From CANKHA01 sp963731585 (GTDB lineage: Bacteria; Pseudomonadota; Alphaproteobacteria; Rhizobiales; Xanthobacteraceae): a stretch of 64,000 nucleotides of DNA. The notes beneath the pieces were generated by a model that was not told the DNA's origin, ran no database searches, and saw nothing but the letters and a program-made list of their open reading frames with translations. The DNA lies in assembly GCA_963731585.1 (NCBI GenBank), contig CAVSWC010000007.1, positions 1-64,000 of the forward strand, in the 5' to 3' direction. Shown here one piece after another: positions 22,921 through 30,269 of this stretch. The position numbers and the translations under genes are program-made. How positions within the stretch are numbered: position 1 is the stretch's first letter; the number at the start of each line of letters is the position of its first letter.

Positions 22921-23600
22921 ATGAAACTGGGCATTCTGTGGAGAGCAAAAGGAATCGGTCCCGATACGCGCGAGCGGGCGTGGGAAACCGCGCGCCGCAG
23001 CCGGCATGCCGGTGAGCGAATAGCGCACCCGGCGATCCGCGATTGCGCAGCGACCAGCTGTTCGCCGTGCACGAGCGGATCAACGAATTGACCCGCCGGC
23101 TTGAGCGGTTGCAGCACGCGCCCGCACCGTACTCGCCCTCTCCGGCGCCCGCGCAAGGTCCGGGGGCCGATGCACCACCGTCTTACAATGACAACCGCGA
23201 TCATCATTTTGCGGCGGCCATCCTCCGCCTCGAGCGGCGAATGGACGAACTGGTCAACGCCAGCCGAGACATCCCGTCAGCGCCGGTCTATGCCGCGCCG
23301 CTTGATGCGCCGCCCGACGCGCCGGCTGAGGACATCGATCAAACCATGGCGGAAACCACCGCGCGCCGGCGGGAGGGGGAAGACACGAGCACGCGCCAGC
23401 AGACGCTCGACGCCGATCCGGATGCGCGCGCATTGGCGCCGCAATGCGCGACTGCCGAGGCTGCTGCGCCGGTGGAGGCCGAAACGCCAACACACGCCGC
23501 ACCGGTTCCGGAACAGGATCTCTCCGGGCTGGAACAGCTGTTGCGCGATATGACGAGCCGGATCGAGACGCTACGGCAGCCGCCGCTTTATACAAATATC
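22921..23600 (+). pseudogene. PodJ/SEL1-type protein, N-terminal fragment
   Basis: MKLGILWRAKGIGPDTRERA then WETARRS is the conserved opening of large alphaproteobacterial polar-localisation (PodJ-like, SEL1-repeat) proteins. The frame then breaks near 23000; GMPVSE is in another frame. LFAVHERINELTRRLERLQH and FAAAILRLERRMDELVNAS follow, with Ala/Pro/Glu-rich sequence to LLRDMTSRIETLRQP. The C-terminal coiled coil, membrane segment and SEL1 repeats are absent: the frame runs into the palindromic repeat at 23585. Confidence 0.65.
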
Positions 23601-23677
23601 GGCGCCTGATTTCGATGGATTGCCAGGTCATTGGGCGTTTACGCCCGTCTTCGCGGGCTATGCCCGGCAATGACGAA
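23585..23677. repeat. Palindromic repeat interrupting the PodJ-like fragment
   Basis: It begins TTTATACAAATATCGGCGCC and ends TGCCCGGCAATGACGA. Its first bases code for the last residues (YTNIGA) of the truncated PodJ-like frame. Confidence 0.75.
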
Positions 23678-23770
23678 AAAGTTGCAGCCTGGCGATGACG
23701 AAAGAAATTAGCCGCCGCTCAGAGGCGGCCAAGCGGAATGAAACGTGATCTTTGCGAGAACGGTGATGAA

Positions 23771-23989
23771 TTACGCTAACTGTTTCAGAGCAAGTATAGC
23801 CTCGCGCAACGCTTGCGACGCCCGCAGAATCAAATCCCGCGTGCGGTCTTGCAGGTCGTCTTGAGCAACGAGAAGTCCTGGCGCGGGAATTTCTGCATGA
23901 ATTTGTCCGCCCTCGAAGGGCACAATCACCGTAAGCTTCTGTGTTTCCGGGTGTGCCCGCTCGCCACTAATATGCGTGATGACCGACAT
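23771..23989 (-). CDS. Uncharacterised 72-aa protein
   Basis: ATG 23989 is preceded by GGGAGGAATGGGCC, a strong site. SVITHISGERAHPETQKLTV, then IVPFEGGQIHAEIPAPGLLV and DRTRDLILRASQALREAILA. The second half is an amphipathic helix. No family recognised. It stands alone between repeats. Confidence 0.5.
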   Translation of the reverse strand: MSVITHISGERAHPETQKLTVIVPFEGGQIHAEIPAPGLLVAQDDLQDRTRDLILRASQALREAILALKQLA

Positions 23990-24184
23990 GGCCCATTCCT
24001 CCCAGCCAAGTTTGTTCCCGAATCGGATAAGAGTTGAAGTCGTTAGCGGCACAGTCCGGCGTTTTCCGGCGCGCAACGGTCCAAACGAATTAGCACAGTT
24101 GCGCCAGCGAATTAGCACAGCGGGGATGGACTGAAGGTCAGTGCCTCCGGTCCGCAAAATTTTCTTAAAAGCCCAGGAGACGGC

Positions 24185-24480
24185 ATGACGGACGAAACCA
24201 CGGCACAGCCGGGGACGCACACGGGCGCGTCGCAGGCGCCGGCGCCGGCAGCGATCGAAACAACGGCGGACGCCGGCACGCTCATTGGCGGCGATGCTTC
24301 CGCAGAAACAGTAGAGGCGAGCGCGCCCGCCGACTGGCCTTCTGATTGGCGGCAAAAACTCGCGGGCGAGGACAAGAAGACGCTGGAGCGGCTCGGCCGC
24401 ATGGCTTCGCCGGCAGATCTGTTCAAATCCTATCGCGCGCTGGAGCAAAAGGTCTCCGCCGGAGAGCTGAAGAAGGGCCT
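24185..24480 (+). pseudogene. Phage scaffolding-type protein, N-terminal fragment
   Basis: ATG 24185 follows CAGGAGACGGC. After an Ala/Thr-rich opening, DWPSDWRQKLAGEDKKTLER then SPADLFKSYRALEQKVSAGE is the hallmark of short N-terminal regions of scaffolding-like proteins in Rhizobiales prophages. After ELKKGL the expected Pro/Glu-rich continuation is absent in every frame, so the gene is cut off. It is 5 kb from the terminase and separated from it by unrelated genes. Confidence 0.6.
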
Positions 24481-24709
24481 AAGAATCTTCGCAGTTATGC
24501 CGAGGCCATGCGACGGATCCGGACCGAGCATATTCCGGGCCAAGCTGCGCAGGTTGCAAAAGGCGGATACGTTGATGGTGCCTTGGCTGGGCGACGCGCT
24601 TTTGCCTTATGGAGAGGAGCCTCGCACGTCAGTGCGGCGCCCATGTCGTTGCCTGCCGCCTGCGCACGCAGCGCGTTAAGCTTTCGCACAGCGTCGCGTT
24701 AATCATTCG

Positions 24710-24730
24710 ATTAAGGTTTATTTGCTATCG
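24710..24730 (+). promoter_or_regulatory. Conserved upstream element C
   Basis: ATTAAGGTTTATTTGCTATC, preceded by GCGTTAATCATTCG and, further up, TTAAGCTTTCG as in element A. Confidence 0.6.
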
Positions 24731-24790
24731 TCATTGCATGCGCCGCGCCGTCGTGTCCTGGATGTGGAAGCCAGGCGACAGGCGACTGCC

Positions 24791-24955
24791 ATGCCGAAAA
24801 GCAAGATGGACAAAGTCTCCGTTGACGATCGGGACGACAAGCCGGCTTCCCTTGCGCCGATCCTTGTGTTTGTCGCAATCACCGTGGCGACTGTCTTAGC
24901 CGCGGTGCTGATCGGTTACGCGGTTCGCGTGCTTTTCAACTGGATTGCGGGATAA
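24791..24955 (+). CDS. Small membrane protein with C-terminal FNWIAG, copy C
   Basis: 54 residues from ATG 24791 (an earlier in-frame start at 24722 would place coding sequence over the conserved element). MPKSKMDKVSVDDRDDKPAS, then LAPILVFVAITVATVLAAVL and AVRVLFNWIAG. MDKVS here and MDKIS in copy B are shared. Confidence 0.6.
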   Translation: MPKSKMDKVSVDDRDDKPASLAPILVFVAITVATVLAAVLIGYAVRVLFNWIAG

Positions 24956-24968
24956 GACGCGCCACGCT

Positions 24969-25076
24969 TATCATCGCCGGGCTAGCCCGCGAAGACGGGC
25001 GTAAACGCCCTGATGACCCGTCGATCCATCGAAATTCAAGCGCAGATATTTGTGTAAACCCCTGCGCTCATGCTCG
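24969..25076. repeat. Palindromic repeat copy
   Basis: TCATCGCCGGGCTAGCCC, AAGACGGGCGTAAACGCC, then AAGCGCAGATATTTGTG and CTGCGCTCATGCTCG. The last full copy; none is seen downstream of this point. Confidence 0.8.
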
Positions 25077-25093
25077 CGGCCGCGCGTCCGCGA

Positions 25094-25573
25094 TCAATCC
25101 TCACCGCCGCTCGTGCCTCTCGGATGCCTGATCATGCGGCGCGGGACGATCATGGTCGGGAACGCGATCCCGCCGCGTCCACGTACGTCCGCAGCGCAGA
25201 CAATGACGTTCGGCACCTCACTGAAAATGCGGGCACGTCCCTCCATGATACCGGTGTTTAGACTGGTAGGCGCATCGGGGAAAGGGTTGCTTCATGGGTG
25301 GAGAACCACACGGTGTCTCCTCCGCCGATAGCCGCAATTTTCGTGGTTCCGGCAAGTGACCCACTTTCGAAATGGAAAGCGCGAACTTGCACATTGACCG
25401 GGTTCTGACTGAGGTTTGAACAATAGATCGTCGTGGCAAACCCTGCGCCCGCCGCACCCCCATTATCCAATATCCCCAAGAACATTATAGATCACTTGAT
25501 ACGCTGCACTTGCCGGCAGCGTTGCGCTGACGACGGCGCAGAACGCAACAACAGCAGTCGAAACTAACCGCAT
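25094..25573 (-). pseudogene. Secreted protein gene with two frameshifts
   Basis: ATG 25573 follows GGGAGGCTGAG. Signal peptide STAVVAFCAVVSATLPASAA, then YQVIYNVLGDI. The frame shifts near 25478 into LDNGGAAGAGFATTIYCSNL and VNVQVRAFHFESGSLAGTTK, and again near 25280 into APTSLNTGIMEGRARIFSEV and VIVCAADVRGRGG, ending at 25094. A repaired protein would be about 155 residues with a paired Cys pattern. It may be error or true decay. Confidence 0.6.
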
Positions 25574-25880
25574 CTCAGCCTCCCAGAGTTGCAAAATTCG
25601 GCACCAACGCCCGATGGTACGTCGCTGGCTATTCTTTGAATAGGCCTTCCCGACGGACCTCGTGAATGGACGCGATGATGCCTGCGCGCCGGTCAAGCCG
25701 CTCGGGAGAAAACCTATCGCGCTCGAGTGGCCGCTGCATCCCGGGTTGGCACGGGATTCGCAATGGAGCTGGTGTTCCGGCAATTCTGTCCCTGAAGGGC
25801 ACAAATGCGAGGCAGCCATGCAAGAGCAAATCACTGAGTTGCGCAGTCCAACGTTTTTGGCCTGCGTCAGGAAGGAACAG

Positions 25881-26093
25881 ATGAGAAGCTTGATTCTCGA
25901 ATTGGGACGGCAGCGTAGAACGCTGTCTTGCGATATTGAAACCGAAGAGGCCAGGGCGGGTATTAATGACGCCAGCAATTACGCCTACTCGCCTCTCGCC
26001 AAGGCGCTGCGTGAGCGCCGCGACAGGCTCGAACACTCGATCACGACCCTGACCAAACGCCTGGAAAACTTTGATGGCGTAAGTGCTTGGTGA
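25881..26093 (+). CDS. Short FliJ-like coiled-coil protein
   Basis: 70 residues. ATG 25881 is preceded by GGAAGGAACAG, which decides the start over longer frames. LSCDIETEEARAGINDASNY and AYSPLAKALRERRDRLEHSI align with the fliJ-like gene at 38060 (LERDIRVEQERAGIHDPGHF, AYPTYAKAAIQRRENIKRS). It is thus a truncated paralogue of that protein lacking both ends. Its role is unknown. Confidence 0.6.
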   Translation: MRSLILELGRQRRTLSCDIETEEARAGINDASNYAYSPLAKALRERRDRLEHSITTLTKRLENFDGVSAW

Positions 26094-26255
26094 TTGATCG
26101 CAGACGCGCGTTACAACGGCTTGTTCGGTTTGCGTGACGATCGGAATCTTTGACCGCTGCACCGTCAAGCGCAACGCCGCGCAACTGCGATGCCTTCACG
26201 TCACAAATTTTCTGCGGAACCCGCTCGGCTTCGGCCGGGCGGGGCTTTTTGCGTT

Positions 26256-26558
26256 TCAGACCACCGCCTGTTTCAGCGCGCGCTCGACGGCCTTGGGCTC
26301 TTTGTCGATGACGACCAGCAGAACTCGCGCCGGCCCTTCCGGCGTGCGCCGTCCCTGTTCCCAATCCCGCAAGGTGCCGGGCGGAATACCGAAGCGCGCG
26401 GAGAATTTGTTTTGCGTCATCTTCAGTTTCTTGCGGATTGCCTGCACGTCGATTTCGCTCGGAACATAGACGCGGTAGCTTTTCGGGTCGGCCTCGCCGC
26501 GGGCAATCGCCTGCGCCTCCTTGATCGACCGCATCAGCCTTTTGCCAAGCTTGCTCAT
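26256..26558 (-). CDS. HTH antitoxin-like regulator (HigA/MqsA type)
   Basis: 100 residues. VYVPSEIDVQAIRKKLKMTQ then NKFSARFGIPPGTLRDWEQG is a helix-turn-helix of the kind found in antitoxins encoded downstream of their toxins. Its ATG overlaps a TGA in another frame, whose last residues (TGGLRKTRFALRTGAQFRG) resemble the end of a RelE/HigB-like toxin; the rest of that toxin is not seen. So this is probably an antitoxin left after toxin decay. Confidence 0.7.
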   Translation of the reverse strand: MSKLGKRLMRSIKEAQAIARGEADPKSYRVYVPSEIDVQAIRKKLKMTQNKFSARFGIPPGTLRDWEQGRRTPEGPARVLLVVIDKEPKAVERALKQAVV

Positions 26559-26897
26559 TTTTTCACTACCCGCATTTGAGTGCCGCGGAACTGCGCGCCC
26601 GTCCGCAGGGCAAAGCGCGTTTTGCGCAGCCCGCCCGTCCGCCATCAATGCCCCCGCCAGCGGTCGCCGCGACGGTCAATTGACGTTCCCAGTCATCTTC
26701 CACAGTCCGGCGTCGCGGGCTTCGGAGAGAGAGGGTTCAACGCGGTCTGCATGGTTCCTAATACGGCAATGCCGATAACTGTAACCGCTGTTTTAGTTCG
26801 AAAGGCTGGCGCCCCGCAGAATCACCTCCGTCACGACTTGCTTTGTTCGCCGAAGTTGCCGACAACTGCCGAATAGGTTCTCAGAAAACCGTGAAAA

Positions 26898-26972
26898 TGG
26901 TGGGCGCTATAGGGATTGAACCTATGACCTCTCCCGTGTGAAGGGAACGCTCTCCCGCTGAGCTAAGCGCCC
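26898..26972 (-). tRNA. tRNA-Val (CAC)
   Basis: Acceptor GGGCGCT pairs with AGCGCCC, followed by A and encoded CCA. The anticodon stem TTCCC/GGGAG encloses TTCACAC, anticodon CAC. The T-arm has GGTTCAATCCC. It ends the accessory region, so it could be an integration target, but no matching second copy is seen. Confidence 0.95.
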
Positions 26973-27095
26973 GCCAATGCCATCGCGAGACAACAGCCCG
27001 GATTTAGTGGTTCCCGTGGCTTTGAGTCAAGCTGGGCGAAATCCGCACAGCTTGCAGCAGCCCTGATGCTTTCACTGCGCAAAAAACCCCCGAAA

Positions 27096-28372
27096 TCAGT
27101 TTGGCTTCTGCGATGCGATTTGCGTTACGCGGCTTTGCAAAGCGCGGATGCGCTCGGCCAGACTGCCCTTGCTCGCGCCTTCGCTGCCGCCCTCGATTCC
27201 GGGACTGCCGGCGCGCCTCCAATCGACACGCTCGGCGCTTCGCCGGCCAAAATGGTTTCGATCGGAGAGCCTGGGCCTTCCAGCGCCGCGGTCAGCCGGG
27301 CGACTTCCGCCGCGACATCGTTGATGCGCTCGCGCAAGAGCGCGCTCTCCACGCGCTCGGAAGCCCATGACGTCTCGGTATCGCGGCTAAGCTTGGCCTG
27401 CTCTTCGCGCGAGCGCTTGAGCTGTTCCTCGAGCACGGCCTTTTCCACCTTCAGGCCCTCAAATTCGGAGCGTTGGCTGCCGCCGATGCCGGCGAGTTCA
27501 GCGCGCAGATCCGCCTCGGTCTTGCGCAGGCCCTCAAGCTGGCTCCTCAGCTGGTCGCATTGATGCTCGCGCTCCGCCAGCAGCCGGCTTTGATCGGTCA
27601 GCCGCGCCTCCAGTTCCTGCGCGCGACGGCCGAGGATTTCGGCTTCTTTCGTCTGCGCGATGAGCTGGTGTTCGAGATCGGAGACACGATCGGCCAGGTT
27701 GCCGACCTTGCCGCGCTCGGCGTTGAGCAGATCGCTGGTTTCCGCGGCATCGAGGCGTTCACGGCCGAGACGGTCCTCCGTGGTCTTAAATTCGCGTTCG
27801 CTGTCGTCGACGCGAACCTTCAGCGTATCGACCTGCGTGCGCAGCGCGACCAGTTCGACGCGCTGGCTGTCATTGACCACGGATCGCTGATCGAGCTCGG
27901 CCGTGAGCTTGACGAGATCCACCTGTTTCTCCGCCAGCGCGCGTTCGGCCTCGCGCATGGCGTTGAGTTTGAACGAGAGCTCTTCTTCGGTCGCGCGCAG
28001 CTGATCCTTCAGCGCCTTGTCGCGTGCTTCGAGCGCGAAGATGGTCGCGGTCTTTTCCCCCAGCTCTAACTTCAGGCGGTTGATGGCGTCGGATTTCTTC
28101 CCGAGCTCCGCGAGCTGGCTCGTGGTCTTGGCCTTCATCTGCTCGACGCTCATTTCCAGGCGCCGCGTCGACATGGCAAATTCGGCGCGCAGCTGATCCT
28201 TGTCGGCCTGGATTTCTGCCATTGAAAGCGGTGTCGCCGCCTCCAGACGGCGCATGGTCAGGCGCACCGCGCGGGCTTGCACAAGCGGGATGATGATCAG
28301 GCCGATGAGAGCCGCGAACAGGAAGCCAATCCCGAAGAACATGACGGGTTCGACCATCGGTAAGGTCTCCAA
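27096..28372 (-). CDS. Membrane-anchored coiled-coil protein (frameshift near C terminus)
   Basis: VEPVMFFGIGFLFAALIGLI is an N-terminal membrane anchor followed by IIPLVQARAVRLTMRRLEAA. Residues 50-380 are almost continuous coiled coil (heptads such as QMKAKTTSQLAELGKKSDAI). It is a conserved Bradyrhizobiaceae protein without a defined role. In the first frame the end runs to 27125; the shifted frame gives the family-like end KGSLAERIRALQSRVTQI at 27096, with the break near 27185. An alternative start 15 bases in (MVEPVM) fits relatives better. Confidence 0.8.
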
Positions 28373-28474
28373 AGCGTTACGCTATTCGCCGCTAACATGC
28401 CACGGAGCAAGCAACACCGCCAGCTTTGGCTTAGCCGGAGCGTCGGCAACCGATCCACTTCGCCGGATCATGCG

Positions 28475-29123
28475 CTAGAACGGATTCCAGGTCGCCTGCG
28501 GCGTGAACTTCAGGTAGCCGATATTCGCGCCTAGCCGCATGCCGACCCCCGAGCGAATCGGAACCACCACCACTCCGCTGGACGTCAGCGCCGTCATGCC
28601 GAATCCGCCGATGAAATACGCAGAACCGTCGATGCCAGCGAAGCGCTGGTAGACCGCGTCGGTGGCGGGGAGATTGTAGACCAGCATCATGGTGCGTGCG
28701 CCGTCGCCGCCCCAATCGAAACCCACCGTCGGCCCCTGCCAGAAAACGCGCAGATCGCCGGCATTTTTTGTGTAGAGCGTGCCTTCGCCGTAGCGCAGCC
28801 CGCCGACAAAGGCGCCGGAAGCTTCCTCGCCCAGGATATAGCCGTTGGGCTGGCCCCATTGGGCGGTGGCCTTTTCCACCACCGAGGCAAGCCCGCGCGA
28901 TACCGTGCCAAAGAAGCCGTGACCGGCATCGATGATTTCCTGCGGCGAAAACTGTTTTCCGGCGGGCCGGGCCGCGCCCGGCGGGGGAGCGGAGGGCGCC
29001 GGAGCAATGATCACCGCCGGGGGCTGCGCACCCGGCGCGGGAGCCATCTGCGCGGCCGCCGGCCCGATACCGAATGCAGGTCACGATCAGCGGGAGAGCG
29101 AGGAAGGGCAGAGCCGCGCGCAT
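28475..29123 (-). CDS. eipA: EipA (DUF1134) envelope integrity protein, one frameshift in signal region
   Basis: GHGFFGTVSRGLASVVEKAT, then GYILGEEASGAFVGGLRYGE and GTLYTKNAGDLRVFWQGPTV are the DUF1134 signature; the end GVGMRLGANIGYLKFTPQAT and WNPF is complete. EipA is a periplasmic beta-barrel protein needed for envelope integrity in Brucella. ATG 29123 follows AGGAGCATTCG and gives MRAALPFLALPLIV, a signal peptide; one extra base near 29070 separates it from PAAAQMAPAPGAQ. The stop lies at the edge of a GATCATGCGC repeat. Confidence 0.88.
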
Positions 29124-29481
29124 CGAATGCTCCTTCGAAAAAGTGCCGGTTTGATCTCTGTTGCTGACACGGACTGGGTGGACCCCGACGGTCCGAATCG
29201 CCCCATATTTGGGGAGAAGTATGTCGGCACAGCGGCAGGAACGGAAGCTTCCGAACGCCGCCTCGTTCGCCAAAATTGCGTTCGGGTTGCTGCCCTGGCC
29301 CGGCCTGCCGCCGCGCCGGGCGGCCCCGGCCGAACCCATCCCGGTGGATTTGACCGGGGGGCTCGCCCTTCAGCGGCTTTCCACCGGCGGTGGCATGCCG
29401 CAGGCTAGCGGTGTATGTAGCAAACATTCGAATCGCCGCCGCTTGTCACCCGCATCGCTGCCCGCAACCCGGAGAGTCCCG

Positions 29482-30114
29482 ATGTCAGGTCCGATCGTCC
29501 TGGAATCTCTCGATCTCGCGGCATTGCTGTGCTCGCGGGTCTGTCACGACCTGATCAGCCCGGTCGGCGCCATCGTCAACGGGCTGGAAGTGCTGGAGGA
29601 AGAAAACGACGAGGAGACCAAGACATTCGCGCTGGACCTGATCAAGCGAAGCGCGCGCAATGCCTCGGCCAAGCTGCAATTCTGCCGGCTGGCATTCGGC
29701 GCGGCAGGGTCGGCGGCCGTGCAGATCGATGTGGGCGATGCGGAGGGCATGGCGCGCGGCTTCATTGATGAGAAAACCAAGCTGGTGTGGAATCTGCCGC
29801 GCGTGCTGCTGGCGAAAAACCGGGTGAAGCTCCTGCTGAATATGGTGATCATCGCGGGCCAGGCGATCCCGCGCGGTGGGGTGCTGACGGTCGATCCGCT
29901 CGGCGAGGGCGATTCCATGAGCTTTCGCATCACCGCGGCAGGCACGAATGGCCGTGTGCCGCCGCATGCGACGGATCTACTGGCCGGCAGGGCACCCGAG
30001 GGGGTCGATGCCCATGCCATCCAGCCCTTTTACACCGGCATGCTGGCCCGCAGCTGCGGTTTGGTGGTTTCGGTGGCGGCCGAAAACGAAGCCATCGTGG
30101 TCGCCGCGCGCTGA
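29482..30114 (+). CDS. chpT: ChpT histidine phosphotransferase
   Basis: 210 residues. ATG 29482 follows GGAGAGTCCCG. LCSRVCHDLISPVGAIVNGL carries the phospho-accepting His, in the fold of a degenerate histidine kinase dimer. VCHDLISPV-AI-NGLE-L is diagnostic. ChpT moves phosphate from CckA to CtrA and CpdR. It is placed just before the chemotaxis genes and 7 kb from ctrA. Confidence 0.92.
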   Translation: MSGPIVLESLDLAALLCSRVCHDLISPVGAIVNGLEVLEEENDEETKTFALDLIKRSARNASAKLQFCRLAFGAAGSAAVQIDVGDAEGMARGFIDEKTKLVWNLPRVLLAKNRVKLLLNMVIIAGQAIPRGGVLTVDPLGEGDSMSFRITAAGTNGRVPPHATDLLAGRAPEGVDAHAIQPFYTGMLARSCGLVVSVAAENEAIVVAAR

Positions 30115-30269
30115 GTGGAAAAAATTTTGGTTAACAAATACTAACGATTTGTTTCTACAGCCGGTTTCGTCTTCCCCGATACGAAAATTAAACGCTTTGC
30201 CAACAGACTGCTGAACTCGCGAGAGGTGACGGCCAGCGGGGCCGCTGCCTGCGATCAAGGCCGTTTTCA

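Noticed and set aside
26898..26972. tRNA-Val as the prophage attachment site
   Set aside because: No second copy of the tRNA 3' end and no integrase gene were found in the window.
30131..30145. CtrA binding site before cheA (TTAACAAATACTAAC)
   Set aside because: Only one TTAA half is good and the spacing to the second is off; too weak to list as a feature.
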